64,000 bases of DNA from Symbiodinium natans (GCA_905221605.1 CAJNDS010002812.1:967906-1031905); one strand, 5' to 3'; positions 33,802 through 44,224 are shown, counted from the stretch's first letter. Made by a program: numbers and translations. Notes: generated by a model not told the origin, from the letters alone.

Positions 33802-33861
33802 GTCTTTTTCGTCGCAAAAGCACGCTGCTCCTCGGGAAGGCAGCCCCCTGGCTTGAAGCTT
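33802..33861 (+). CDS. Possible exon, product unknown
   Basis: GCCCAG follows a CCCTAAA array. Twenty codons read VFFVAKARCSSGRQPPGLKL, then GTGGGC at 33862. A TTTAGGG array follows. Confidence 0.4.
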
Positions 33862-34985
33862 GGTGGGCTCAGAGTTTAGGGACGTAGGGTTTAGGGTTTA
33901 GGGTTTAGGGTTTAGGGTTTAGGGTTTAGGGTTTAGGGTTTCGGGTCAGGGCTTGGGACTTAGGACTTAACAGTTTTAGAGGTTTCGAAGTTTATGGCTT
34001 AGGTGGGCTTGGGGGCCGGGCTTGCTAGATGACATCATGCTGACACTCCTGAACCCTTTAGACTTCAAACCGCACACTCCATGATCCCCCCCCCCCAAAG
34101 AAAAAGCACAAAACAACAAGAATTCCAAACACTGAGCCTGTACCCGAAACCGCCCTAAACCCTAAACCCTGAACTTCAATGACTCCAATGCCGGGACTGG
34201 TGGCTTGGTATCCTGGTTTGCGAGGATGGAATTAACACGCTGGGGATTTGGGGTAGCAATACAGGGTTTTGGGTTTGGAGATCTACTGGGTACCTGGGAA
34301 GTTCACGTTGTAGTTCTATGGGTATCCTAGGGTTGGAGTGTGTAATTTGTTTAGGTTCCTGGCTTGGGGAATTCTGGGGCATAAGGTTTCCTGGCTTGAG
34401 TTGAGGCATTAGGGCTTCGGGTCAGGATGTTTGGTGTAGAGTTCCTAAACCCTAAACCCTAAACCCTAAACCCTAAACCCTAAACCCTGTTTAAGGCTTT
34501 CTGGATTGAGTTGAGGGATTAGGGCTTGAGGGTGTAGGTCTTAGGTTTACGGTCGTGGGCTTAGGATTTAGGACTTGGGTGCCAGCATCCTGCTTAGGTG
34601 ATCTCGTGTACATCCTTGTTTGGGGGTTTAGAGATGGGCAGAGGGCCCAGGGAGCTAACCCTAAACCCTAAACCCTAAACCCTAGGCCCAGGGAGCTTGT
34701 GGATTGTGGTTCAAGATCAGGTTTTTGTTTGATGCCTGAGCGCCTGAAGACCTAGAATGCCTAAGAGCCCCCCCCCCCCCCCCCCCAAAGCCTGTAAACC
34801 CTATAAACCATATAAACCCTACACCCTGTAAACCCTCAACTCATGAACATGATCAAAAAAACCCTGACCTGTAAGCCACAAACCCTATAAACCCTCAACA
34901 CCAAGCCCACTATCATGACTACCCCTAAGCCCTAAGCCCCTGAACGCTGAACCCTAAACCCTATAATGAACCCTCAACCCTCGAG

Positions 34986-35041
34986 GTGCTGCTTTTGCCA
35001 CCTTCCTCACACAGTGCAGGCAGGAACTGTTCCTGATTAGG
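34986..35041 (+). CDS. Possible exon, product unknown
   Basis: The frame GAAFATFLTQCRQELFLI lies between CCTAAACC-rich DNA and a TTTAGGG array. It uses the AG at 34984-34985 and the first GT of the array. Confidence 0.35.
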
Positions 35042-35134
35042 GTTTAGGGTTTAGGGTTTAGGGTCCCATAAACCCCCAAACCCTCAATCCCTAAATTGTG
35101 GCGGTTCGCTTGGGATGTGCTTGGGATGCATCAG

Positions 35135-35202
35135 GCATGGGCGCTCCCAACTCAGGGCGGGTATGCCTGAGACTGCGAGAGTGGGAGAACCTCGCAGCTT
35201 CT
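35135..35202 (+). CDS. Possible exon, product unknown
   Basis: GCATCAG then MGAPNSGRVCLRLREWENLA, then AS, then GTGTAAACC at 35203. A CCCTAAA array follows. Confidence 0.4.
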
Positions 35203-36285
35203 GTGTAAACCCTAAACCGTAAACCCTAAACCCTAAACCCTGAACCCTGAACCCTGAACCCTAAACCCTAAACCCACCCCGAGCACCTCGTTTTGCGGCA
35301 CCCACCCTTCTTATCATCGCGAAGCCTTCAACGAAGGATACCTAAAACCACAAGTTGCGTTACGCTTCCCTTGCTTTTTTTGCGTTGTTTGGTTCCTTGA
35401 AGAAGTCCATGAAGCCAAAAGTTTACCTTGCTTAGATTACTTGGCACTCCAGCACCCATCGCCAGGAAGCTTTTTTGACTTCTTGGTAGGGTTATCTTCT
35501 AGCGGCTTAGGGAAGTTTACGGATCATTCTTGGGATGCATGGGCGGCTGCGAGGTGGAGGGCATTGGGCATCAACTATGGATTCAGCTTATAACTCGATT
35601 AAGCAAGCAAAACTGAGAGGATTAGAATGAAGAATCCAGTAGAATATAAGGCAACAATATTCATTGTACGTTATATCGCCCTTATACTATCTCTGTAGGG
35701 CGCACGAAAACACACCAATAATCGTATCTCCATGCAGATCAAAATTAGACTCTTGATGCGTGGGCACACTACACTAACATTACAGGCATGAACGTAGTGC
35801 ATGCAAAAGCCTGTGTTCTCCCTTTTATGCCTTACAAAACCGCTTGGGAAGCCCGGGTGTCCGAGTGGACTGTAATCTGACATAGCCCGAAACCCTAAAC
35901 CGTGAACACCAAGCAGCTTTCCACCGCGAGGGCTGAGGGTTTAAGCTCCCAGGTCATCCCTGGTCATCTGAGGGTTTAGGGTTTAGGGTTTAGGGTTTAG
36001 GGTTTAGAGTTTAGGGTTTAGGGTTTAGGGTTTGGGTTCGAGTAGGTTTGGACTGTTTGCTGTGGCAGTTCCCTACATGATGGTACTGTGTAACCCGAGC
36101 ACAGGACTATAATTTTGAGAACTGCCCCATGGTTTTTCTCAATATGGGTTAATTAAGGGTGTATATAGGGCTTCAGCTGTTCAGATGTTCTACAGAGGCA
36201 TCTTTCTTCCCTTTTCTCATTCACTTTCTCCTATTCCCTAAGCCCTCAGCAGGGGCATCGTGAAATCCTAAAGAGGAGAGCAAAC

Positions 36286-36430
36286 CCTAAACCCTAAACC
36301 CGAAACCCTAAACCCTAAACCCTAAACCCTAAACCCTAAACCCTAAACCCTAAACCCTAAACCCTAAACCCTAAACCCTAAACCCTAAACCCTAAACCCC
36401 CTACCCCCTAAACCCTAAACCCTAAACCCT
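36286..36430 (-). repeat. CCCTAAA array
   Basis: About 20 heptamers with one CCCCCTA interruption. Confidence 0.97.
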
Positions 36431-36481
36431 CCCTAAGTCCTACAAAGCAGCTCCTATCACACTCTGAGCCAAGTAGAGCAG

Positions 36482-36592
36482 GCTCCGCGACGGAGCTGGC
36501 AGTGGGAATCCAGGCCTGTTGCACACTTTACATCGCTTCGGGCGTCGCTGGAGATAGGCGTATATGGTGGTTTCCGATACAGGGTTTAGGGT
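36482..36592 (+). CDS. Possible exon with a hydrophobic segment
   Basis: It lies between CCCTAAA and TTTAGGG arrays. The frame GSATELAVGIQACCTLYIAS, then GVAGDRRIWWFPIQ, runs to a GTTTAGGG donor at 36593. The middle 18 residues are hydrophobic enough for a membrane segment. Confidence 0.4.
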
Positions 36593-36649
36593 TTAGGGTT
36601 TAGGGTTTAGGGTTTAGGGTTTCGGGTTCAGGGTTTGGGGTTAAGGGTA

Positions 36650-36756
36650 GGGTTGAGGGGTACCTTAGTGGGGCCCTTATTATAAGGGACTCCCACTCGG
36701 GGGGGGGGGGGGGGGGGGGGTGTGTTTTTAGGGTCCCCGAGTTTTCGTAAACCCCA
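36650..36756 (-). mobile_element. Family D element, reverse orientation
   Basis: GGGGTACCTTAGTGGGGCCC at the left and GAGTTTTCGTAAACCCC at the right match the family D ends in reverse. A G run of about 22 bases lies inside. Confidence 0.6.
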
Positions 36757-36943
36757 ATTGCCACCATGAAGACAAGGCCAGATCGATTCGTTCGACTCGT
36801 CCTTATCACATACGTGGCCCAACATCTTGTTTCTGGCTAAATAGGCGCCTACATGGCCTACATTATGTCTTGCGAGTGTGGGTCTTTCTGGGCATTTTTC
36901 AAACATCCTCTATGGGCACCCCGAGTATTTCGAACTCTCCTAG

Positions 36944-37111
36944 GACTGCGGGCTCTCCAAGAGCAGAGGCGAGATTCTGCAGCACGCCGTCACGCGCATT
37001 CCGGAAATAGGCTCAACTAGTGAACTAAGCCCCATCCGGCCCGCCGATCCTGAGCCCTGCCCCGGCGATTCCCAAGCCGACAGACTCGAAGGAACGACTC
37101 GAGTGCCGCGG
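36944..37111 (+). CDS. Exon of 56 codons, product unknown
   Basis: CTCCTAG acceptor, then DCGLSKSRGEILQHAVTRIP and a Ser/Pro/Asp-rich part (SELSPIRPADPEPCPGDS), ending TTRVPR at a consensus GTGAGTAGG donor (37112). It has exactly 56 codons, phase 0. The open frame on the other strand is judged a shadow. Confidence 0.55.
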
Positions 37112-37283
37112 GTGAGTAGGTCGGAAGATCCGCCCCAATCGTTCCTGGTGAGCTCTGCACTTCTGTCATTGGCTGACATCAGTGCAACTGAACTAAACAT
37201 GAGCCACATACCCTGTTCGAGTCTAGCAATGTGCTCCTGGCTTGTGTTGTAGACGGTGGCTTAATAACTTGGTGTCTAGCCAG

Positions 37284-37499
37284 CTTTGGAAGATTGAGAT
37301 TCAGCCGGGAGTCTGTCGCCACAAAAAGCTAGGTATGGTATTGAGCTGCAACCTACAGGCCTTGTTGCCTGGACAGCTTATTACATCCGATCGTGGGCAT
37401 TTGCCACTGAGCAGTCTTGTTCTAGGAACCCAAAAAGGCACCCCCGGCGCCTTATGTTCGAAAAAGCCCCATCCCCCTCCGCCCCCGCTCTTTCGTTGA
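37284..37499 (+). CDS. Likely terminal exon of the same gene
   Basis: TAGCCAG acceptor, phase 0 as required by the exon ending at 37111. It reads LWKIEIQPGVCRHKKLGMVL, then a Leu-rich stretch (LQALLPGQLITSDRGHLPLS), ending in a Pro run and TGA at 37497-37499. The intron would be 172 bases. No domain is recognised. Confidence 0.5.
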   Translation, partial: LWKIEIQPGVCRHKKLGMVLSCNLQALLPGQLITSDRGHLPLSSLVLGTQKGTPGALCSKKPHPPPPPLFR

Positions 37500-37639
37500 A
37501 CATGGCATACGCATATGCCCGCGATGAGAAATCGAGCAGGGCACGTTCAGCCCACGGAAATGATCCAAGCCTGTGCGCTCAAGACCGGTGGGTTTTGAGG
37601 TTTAGGGGTGTCAGGGTTCAAGGTATGGACCTTGAATGA

Positions 37640-37760
37640 AGGGTTTCGGGTTTGGGGTTTAGGGTTTAGGGTTTAGGGTTTACGGTTTAGGGTTTACGGT
37701 TTAGGGTTTAGGGTTAAGGGTTTAGGGTTTAGGGTTTCGGGTTTAGGGTTTAGGGTTTGT
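37640..37760 (+). repeat. TTTAGGG array
   Basis: About 16 heptamers with TTTACGG variants. Confidence 0.95.
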
Positions 37761-37763
37761 TAA

Positions 37764-37826
37764 GCTAAGCCGAAAGTCCTAAGAAGGCCATCGAAGCGAG
37801 GGCTTTGAGCCCCAGCTGAGAGTTTG
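37764..37826 (+). CDS. Possible exon, product unknown
   Basis: After TAAG the frame reads AESPKKAIEARALSPS, then TGA, then EFE up to a GTATAC at about 37829. It may stop at the TGA or at an earlier splice site. Confidence 0.3.
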
Positions 37827-37828
37827 AG

Positions 37829-37986
37829 GTATACATTATAAGGGGAATCTTAACCTAAAGAAGTAGTATACATTATAAGGGGAATCCTAACCTCAAGAAG
37901 TAGTATAAATTATCAGGGGAATCCTAACCTAAAGAAGTGGTATAAATTATCAGGGGAATCCGAACCTACAGAAGTAGGTTACCGCA
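37829..37986 (+). repeat. Tandem 44-base units related to family F
   Basis: Four units of TATACATTATAAGGGGAATC with CTAACCTAAAGAAGTAG follow one another with few differences, ending GTAGGTTACC. Confidence 0.8.
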
Positions 37987-38408
37987 CCCCGAAGCCTAGA
38001 CGCCTGCACCCCAGATTCATTCATTCACCCTCTCCCTCTACTCCCCTCCCCCCCCCCCCCCCCCCCGGGCGCGCCCGAGATCTTGTTTTGACTGCCTATC
38101 AACCTTCCGCAAGATCTCCAGCTGAGAGCTGCTGCTACTGATCTTCTGGGCTGATATTACGGGTTTGGAGGTTTAGGGCGTTTACAAACCATGCAAGGAC
38201 CTAGCGTATCATTGTCTGGAGCCAGTTGCAATTGAGAATCCCATGACTAGGTAATTGGTTGCGTGCTTTTCCCAGGTTGCGTTTAAAGGATTAGGCTTTA
38301 CTTTGTCATAGTTGGGTAACATTTTACATGTTTAAGGGTACTTAAACCCAATAAGGAAGAAAAGTTTAAACATTTAAAAATATCCAAACAATGAACTAGT
38401 TTAGGAGT

Positions 38409-38606
38409 ATGGGCAGCGGCACCAGATTGACACAGCAAGCCGAGTGGAAAGCACTTGGATCGTTCCATGCCTATTCAAGGTCAAGATGTTTAGTGATCTC
38501 AGCCCCAAACCGGCTTGCGGCGCCTATGACACCTGGTATCATCTCAGAACTCCACCCAACTCTGGATTTTGTTCGGGGTTTAGGGCTGACAATGTATATT
38601 TGGTAG
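38409..38606 (+). CDS. Open frame, product unknown
   Basis: The ATG opens MGSGTRLTQQAEWKALGSFH and continues for 65 codons to TAG in heptamer-free DNA. It could be a first exon. No motif is recognised. Confidence 0.25.
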   Translation: MGSGTRLTQQAEWKALGSFHAYSRSRCLVISAPNRLAAPMTPGIISELHPTLDFVRGLGLTMYIW

Positions 38607-38934
38607 TCCTCGTTTAGCTACCAGAGTTCCAGGGGATGGCGCCAACATTGATCTCCTTCACCCTCTAGTTTGGGACTGCGATCGCGCTGCCTGAGACAGA
38701 GTGTCCGTCGCGGAACAGGAGGCGGTTTCAGCTTCAAGTAGAATTCTAGTATTACTCATAACAAGAATCATATCTAATAATAATAATGAGAACAATTAAG
38801 AATGATAATAATGAGAATGAAGAGTGTGGCAGGGACCCTAAAAGCCTAAAACCTAAGCCCAACGACGGAAGCAGCAGGCGTTCTGTTTGCTGAACCATCT
38901 TGTCATGCTTTCGGTGGAGTATGACGGAAGTTTA

Positions 38935-39118
38935 CAGAGCCTGTTTTTTCGTTGTGAAACTGCAATACGTTCTTTGGCTTCATACCAACGACAATCAACT
39001 CACCTGGATCCAGTCGTCCGGCACACTCGCCGTGCACTACCTCCATTATCAAGAGACCGTAAAGATGTGTGTTGAGGAGCTCCTTGCAAAGGTTTTCAAC
39101 TTCGCTAGGCCAGGGTAG
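38935..39118 (+). CDS. Possible terminal exon, product unknown
   Basis: The frame VVKLQYVLWLHTNDNQLTWI, then QSSGTLAVHYLHYQETVK, ends KVFNFARPG and TAG at 39116-39118. It has mixed hydrophobic character and no heptamers. An acceptor (TTTACAG) lies near 38934. Confidence 0.4.
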
Positions 39119-39308
39119 TTACATGCGCCCTTAATACGGTCCCTTACCTTCTTTAAAGGGTTCTGATACTACTGCCTTTAAGAGGACCCATACCAAGGGA
39201 CCACGTGATTCCCCTACGAAGCTAACTTTTTCGTCCGGGTTCTCGATGGCCCTAAACCCTAAACCCTAAACCCTAAACCCTAAACCCAAGGGAAGTGCAA
39301 GCTTTCAG

Positions 39309-39410
39309 AGAAAGCTGCCTCCCGTGACACCGCACAGCGCAGCTGCAAGATCATCTTCGGCTAATCCAAGAGTTCAAGAACGGAGCCAGACCCGCGACCC
39401 GAAACACTAA
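39309..39410 (+). CDS. Possible exon, Ser/Pro-rich and basic
   Basis: TTTCAG then RKLPPVTPHSAAARSSSANP, then RVQERSQTRDPKH, then TAA at 39408-39410. It lies between a CCCTAAA array and degenerate heptamers. It could be the disordered end of a protein. Confidence 0.4.
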   Translation, partial: RKLPPVTPHSAAARSSSANPRVQERSQTRDPKH

Positions 39411-39471
39411 ACCCAGAACCCTAAACCCTTTCATCCCTAAACCCTAAACAAACCCTAAACCCTAAATCCTA

Positions 39472-39551
39472 ATGTCTTCTGGTGGGTGGGCGGGCGCTGA
39501 GTCAAGCGCTCAGCGCACTCTGCTGGAGCTGCAGAGCCACAGCCCTGTGGG
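39472..39551 (+). CDS. Possible first exon
   Basis: The ATG lies in AATGT just after CCTAAATCCT. It reads MSSGGWAGAESSAQRTLLEL, then QSHSPVG, and ends at a consensus GTGAGTTG donor (39552). No product is recognised. Confidence 0.45.
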
Positions 39552-39852
39552 GTGAGTTGTTTTTTTGGTTGGTCTTGGAACGATACACCCTCAACCCTCA
39601 ATCCTGAACCCAGAGCCCCCTTTAAACATTAGAGGGTTTAGGGGTTAGGGTTTAGGGCTCCTAGAAGTTCCAGAGCAGCGGAACCCCAGCAGTACTTGTT
39701 TCTGTTGATTTCGGGGAGCTTGCAGGTTTCCTTTGCAACCGCATAAACAGAAAAGACAATTCCTGTCTATTTTAGGCCCTTTTAAACTTGCTAGCCCTAG
39801 ACCCTAAACTGTGAACTTTCTTGCATGGGTCTGAGTTCGGAAAAGACACCAG

Positions 39853-39960
39853 AACTTTGCGCTTGTTCGCAACAGATGTGTTTTTCGAAGGCCGGAAGCT
39901 CGAGGCAAGCCAGAAGAAGACCCCTGGAAGCTGGTCATCAACCTTGTAGATTCCCTGTAG
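39853..39960 (+). CDS. Possible terminal exon, product unknown
   Basis: CACCAG then NFALVRNRCVFRRPEARGKP, then EEDPWKLVINLVDSL, then TAG at 39958-39960. It has convincing codon use. GTAGTTTAGGG overlaps the stop and is an alternative donor. Confidence 0.45.
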   Translation, partial: NFALVRNRCVFRRPEARGKPEEDPWKLVINLVDSL

Positions 39961-40135
39961 TTTAGGGCTGAGGGTTTCGGGTTTACGGTTTTGGGTTTAG
40001 GGTTTAAACCCGACCCGAACCCTGCAAAACCTATTTAGAGCCTTTTGGGGTCTGAGGCCTGAGCGCCACCCAACGGTACTTGCAACTACCAACTCCCAGC
40101 CTTACACTAGAGGAAGCTGCCCCGTAAACCCCAAT

Positions 40136-40227
40136 TTAGGGTTTAGGGTTTAGGGTTTAGGGTTTAGGGTTTAGGGTTTAGGGTTTAGGGTTTAGGGTTT
40201 AGGGGAAACCCTAAACCCTAAACCCTT
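40136..40227. repeat. Head-to-head TTTAGGG / CCCTAAA junction
   Basis: Ten TTTAGGG units pass through GGGGAAACCC into CCCTAAACCC. Confidence 0.95.
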
Positions 40228-40275
40228 CTTCAAGTTTCAGATGGAGCGGCCTGGGGTGGGTCCTGAAGCCCACAC

Positions 40276-40566
40276 TTGCTATAGGGGTCGGAATAAGTAC
40301 TGATATTATTCCCTTATGGACCCTCATACGCAGTGGTAGGCTTGTTCTGAATTCCAAGTCTTTTCCCCGTGTCATCCGCACATATTTATGATCCCTTTAT
40401 GATTATCTAGGACCTGCAGTAGGCCCCTTTTTTCCTTTTTTTAGGGTTGGGGTTCCTTAACACCCAAAAGGGTACCCTTTTTGTTACTAGGTTACTCCCG
40501 GGTCTAGTTGTACTATAGTAACCCCCAAAACCCTATTCGAATTATTAAGGCCCCTATAGGAGGTCG
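40276..40566. mobile_element. Family H element carrying a nested family G element
   Basis: Family H ends (GGGGTCGGAATAAGTACTGA at the left, AAGGCCCCTATAGG at the right) are split by a family G copy at about 40405-40507 that starts CTAGGACC and ends GGGTCTAG. The nesting shows that G moved after H was in place. Confidence 0.65.
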
Positions 40567-40795
40567 TCTAAACGGCAGATGATGGGGACAAACCGGACTT
40601 AACATGAAGACATACTTCTTCACCCTAGACAGAGCTTAGAGACCTAAATTCACCTGACCCACCATGACCTGGCCTTTTTGGCATCAGAAGCGTTTAAGGT
40701 TTAGGGTTTACGGTTTTGCCCTGAACCCTAAACCCTAAACCCGAAACCCTAACCCTAAACCCTAAACCTCAGTCTCGAGTTTACATGCCTTCCAG

Positions 40796-40844
40796 CATCC
40801 GAGTGGGATTTTGCAGAGCTGCATGCGGCTTGATCCAGAGATAG
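40796..40844 (+). CDS. Possible exon, product unknown
   Basis: CTTCCAG then HPSGILQSCMRLDPEI, then AG|GTGCCG. A heptamer tract follows. Confidence 0.35.
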
Positions 40845-40992
40845 GTGCCGAGTTTTAATTAGGGTTTAGGCATTTAAGGGTTTAGGATTTAGGGTTTCGG
40901 GTCTAGTGCTTAGGGTTTTCGTCTACCTGCTACCTGTACCCCCAACCCCCGGAAAACTCCCCACATGAGTCGGGCAAACATCAACTTGGGGT

Positions 40993-41316
40993 TCAGGGTC
41001 TAGAGTGGCTACCCTTGTAGGTACGAGTAGCTTTCTCTTTGCCGTTGTACGCAAAACAGTATCCCTCAAAGGGACTCTCGAAGGCCATACGTGCGGGGGT
41101 GTACCGTTTAAGTATCGCGGCCCGCTTCCTCTTAAGAGGGTCTAGGGTTTCGGGAAGTATACCTTGACTTAGCCGTTTACACGCTGCAACACCCATGGAT
41201 ATGTTCACTGGGCTTCCTCGCCTGCTGAGCCCGACGAGAATGCGGAGCTTAAGGCCTTCGGACTTTGGCGCTATCACCGTTCTTTGATCATCACTGTCCT
41301 CACCCTTACAGTTCAT
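40993..41316 (-). CDS. Minus-strand open frame, product unknown
   Basis: Reads on - from 41316: MNCKGEDSDDQRTVIAPKSE, then a basic middle, to FEGYCFAYNGKEKATRTYKG near the end. It spans 107 codons, has no heptamers and has varied composition. It could be a decayed element or an exon of a gene on the other strand. Confidence 0.3.
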   Translation of the reverse strand: MNCKGEDSDDQRTVIAPKSEGLKLRILVGLSRRGSPVNISMGVAACKRLSQGILPETLDPLKRKRAAILKRYTPARMAFESPFEGYCFAYNGKEKATRTYKGSHSRP

Positions 41317-42000
41317 ACGTAGCCTTTATCGCCCTAAACCCTCAACCCCTAAAACCCTAAAACCCTAAAACCCTAAGCCCCTAAGCCCCTAAGCCCCTAA
41401 ACTCCAACCCCTACACCCTGCGCCCCTAAGCCCCCGAAGCCACCTAAGTCCCTAAGGATTTAAAGCCCCGAAACCGGGAGTCGGCCCCGAGAACTTCCAG
41501 GTCCAAAAAGCCTCACAGTCCTCGACTTCACCCGTCGCAGGTTTTATCGGGTTTTAGACTTCGGGGGTGTTCTAGGGTTTTTAGAGGGTTGTGATAGGGA
41601 TTTGGAGGGTTTTCTCGGGTGTGAGAGGGTCTTATGGGGTTTTAGAGGGTCTTATAGGGTTTAGAGGGGTTTATAGGGTTTATAGGCTTTTGTAGGGTTA
41701 AGATGGTTTATAGGGTTTATAGGGTTTATCCATGCCATAGGGTTTATAGCCGGGATGACCTGTGGTACCCTCGTTGCCCTTGCCGTCTCGGGCTGGGACC
41801 CCTTATAGCATAAATCTGCATGCCGGTGTGCAGGTATTTAGGGTTTAGGGTTTAGGGTTTAGGTAGACTTGCTGGAGGATTCCATGTTCGTGTGTGAGGC
41901 TGGCCTAGCTAACTTCGCATGCCATACCAGCCATATGGAAATTCTCTCCAGAGACCCTGGGCACCATACAGCTTAGGGTCTGGTTCATGTATTAGCATCT

Positions 42001-42133
42001 TCATCTGCTTCTTCTTCTTATTCTTATTCTTCTTTTTCTGCTTCTGCTTCTGCTTCTTCTTCTTCTTATTCTTCTTCTTCTTCTTCTTCTTCTTCTTCTT
42101 CTTCTTCTTCTTCTTCTTCTTCTTCTTCTTCTT

Positions 42134-42181
<48 letters not shown>

Positions 42182-42292
42182 TTCTTCTTCTTCTTCTTCT
42201 TCTTCTTCTTCTTCTTCTTCTTCTTCTTCTTCTTCTTCTTCTTCTCCTTCTCCTTCTTCTTCTTCTTCTTCTTCTTCTTCTTCTTCTTCTTT
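42001..42292 (+). repeat. CTT (GAA) microsatellite of about 290 bases
   Basis: Nearly pure CTT with CTG, TCC and TTATTC variants at the edges. Long Phe/Ser-rich (+) and Glu/Lys/Arg-rich (-) open frames run through it and are artefacts of the repeat. Confidence 0.98.
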
Positions 42293-42477
42293 GCTTTTGT
42301 TTTGTTTGTTTTCGGGGGGCTTAAGTGATCCATTCTTGCACAACGTAAAACGTCGAGGAAGGCCGGTCACCAGGAAGCCCAACGTAGCACTGCCGAACAG
42401 ACTTCATCGATGCACGTCGACCGGGATGCGCAATTGCTCACTGCGCCTGCTCACCTCCTGGGTCCCCCACCGGGATG

Positions 42478-42630
42478 GTTAGGGTTCAGGGTTCAGGGTT
42501 CAGGGCTTAGGGCTTAGGGTTAGGGTTTAGGGTTTAGGGTTTAGGGTTTAGGGTTTAGGGTTTAGGGTTTAGGGTTTAGGGTTTAGGGTTTAGGGTTTAG
42601 GGTTTAGGGTTTAGGGTTTAGGGTTTAGGG
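42478..42630 (+). repeat. TTTAGGG array
   Basis: About 20 units, preceded by GTTCAGGG and CTTAGGG variants. Confidence 0.97.
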
Positions 42631-42726
42631 ATGATGGGCCAATTCTAACCCTTGGATTTGACATGGCACAAAAAGAGGGTTGTAAAGCCATTGGGCCCAA
42701 AGAACGCTACCACAAGTGCCCTTCGA

Positions 42727-42858
42727 GTCTTGGGGTACTCCAGGTACTAGGACCGGCAGTAGGCCCTCTTTTCCTTTTTTTAGCGTTGGGGTTCCCTAAT
42801 CCCCTTAAAACCAAAAAGGGTACCCTGTTTATTCCCGGTGTTACTCCCGGGTCTAGGG
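42727..42858. mobile_element. Family G element
   Basis: TACTAGGACCGGCAGTAGGC at the left, CCTTTTTTTAGCGTTGGGGT and AAAAAGGGTACCC inside, CTCCCGGGTCTAG at the right. It closely matches the copy nested at 40405-40507. Confidence 0.7.
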
Positions 42859-42861
42859 TTT

Positions 42862-43085
42862 AGGTACCAGTCGATTTGGTTGTCCACAGCGGTGGCAGTG
42901 GTTGGGGAACCAGCTGTGGGATCTGCAGGGGAGAGGAGTGGAACGAGCGAACGATGGTGTCGCATATCGGCGGAAAGAGGAAGATGCATTGGCCCTTTGC
43001 GGCAGAATGTCCCCAAGCGATTGCCCCATGCCGCCCAGCACGTAGCCCATACTGCACAGACTGTGCTGCTGTATGTTTTCAAACC
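42862..43085 (+). CDS. Possible exon, frame uncertain
   Basis: GC-rich unique DNA with two plausible + frames. One is Ala/Val-rich (STAVAVVGEPAVGSAGERSG ... HAAQHVAHTAQTVLLY). The other is Cys-rich (CPQAIAPCRPARSPYCTDCA). It ends where a CCCTAAA array starts. I cannot choose between them. Confidence 0.3.
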
Positions 43086-43195
43086 CTAAACCCTAAACCC
43101 TAAACCCTAAACCCTAAACCCTAAACCCTAAACCCTAAACCCTAAACCCTAAACCCTAAACCCTAAACCCTAAACCCTAAACCCTAAACCCTAAA
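43081..43195 (-). repeat. CCCTAAA array
   Basis: Sixteen perfect heptamers. Confidence 0.98.
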
Positions 43196-43199
43196 CAAG

Positions 43200-43302
43200 C
43201 ATGCGCATGGAGAATCGACCCGAAGCTTTGGTACAATTTTTGGGGGGCTTCCAAACACTCATACCGAGGCCCATCAAAGATCAGTGCCTGCACAAGATTT
43301 AG
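43200..43302 (+). CDS. Possible exon, product unknown
   Basis: ACAAG at the end of the CCCTAAA array, then MRMENRPEALVQFLGGFQTL, then IPRPIKDQCLHKI, then TAG at 43300-43302. After one further TAG (43309-43311) the same frame reads MALEYRYFFAYLNLQCLYYE. Confidence 0.4.
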
Positions 43303-43353
43303 ATCGAGTAGATGGCGCTAGAGTACAGATACTTCTTTGCTTACTTGAATCTG

Positions 43354-43521
43354 CAGTGTCTGTACTATGAGTCTGGACCCTGACGATGAAATAGAGCTTC
43401 TTGTACCGCAGGTCGCCCAAAGAAGACCCTCGTTCATGCTACAGTGCTCAGTTCCAGGACCTACTTCCTCAGCCTGGATCAGGGTACCTGCCCAACCTGT
43501 CCGCTTCCCGCAACGTGACCC
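43354..43521 (+). CDS. Possible exon, acidic then Pro/Arg-rich
   Basis: CTTGAATCTGCAG is followed by a frame with MSLDPDDEIELLVPQVAQRR and SFMLQCSVPGPTSSAWIRVP up to a family C element at 43522. It could end earlier at the GT near 43414. Confidence 0.4.
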
Positions 43522-43632
43522 GGCAGTACTCCTTAATAGGGATTGTAGTAGGCAGTACTCCTTAATAGGGGTTATAGTATACCAGGGGGTACTATAATCC
43601 CTGTTAAGGACTGCTAGTATAAGAGGGGACAA
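43522..43632. mobile_element. Family C element with partly duplicated arm
   Basis: GCAGTACTCCTTAATAGGG occurs twice at the left. ACTATAATCCCTGTTAAGGA with CTGCTAGTATAAGAGGGG forms the right arm. Its inverted arms belong to the same family as 49486-49587. Confidence 0.7.
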
Positions 43633-44224
43633 CCTTCAGACATCATGAACCTGATCATGAACCCTAAAACCCTGAGCGTGTGCTTCTCAACTGTGTCGAG
43701 GCAGGGTCCGAATCTGGCTCCATGTAGATGCGGCTTTTTGAGACATCCGGGCTGAAGTTTAGGGTTTATAGGCTCTATGGCCTTATACCCCAAATAAAGC
43801 CCAGGAAGGCATAGGATCCTAAACCTTATTTCGACGGATGGGCTTCTGACCTCCAGGACATGCCTGGGGTACGAGGGCTGAGGCCTGTTTGGGTTGAGGG
43901 TTTAGGGTTCATGAAAGGCTTGGATGGCGCAGGGACACTCAAGAAACCCGGCCCGAAGCGCAAACTCAACCCGAAATCCCCAAGCTGCTTGCTCAGATTG
44001 CATGCACTACCCCCTACTGTCCCTCGATAAGGCTTAGGCTCACTCGAAATTTTCCCATGAATCAATTTGAGAGGGGTTTCCATTCTACTAGATTAACATC
44101 CAGCATCACGCCCGTAGCTCGGATTCAGGTGGGGGTTGATCATCGTCGGGGTCCTTTACCAGGTCTTGCAGGCAATGCGTACTGGGGCCCAAGTTACTGC
44201 GGTCTGATTTTTGAAGCAAAAAAC

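Noticed and set aside
36940-37209. Minus-strand frame of 89 codons
   Set aside because: Judged a shadow of the plus-strand exon 36944-37111, which has a consensus donor and a phase-matched partner exon.
42001-42333. Long Glu/Lys-rich or Phe/Ser-rich proteins across the CTT tract
   Set aside because: All three frames on both strands are open only because CTT/GAA has no stop codon. There is no sequence complexity and no flanking support.
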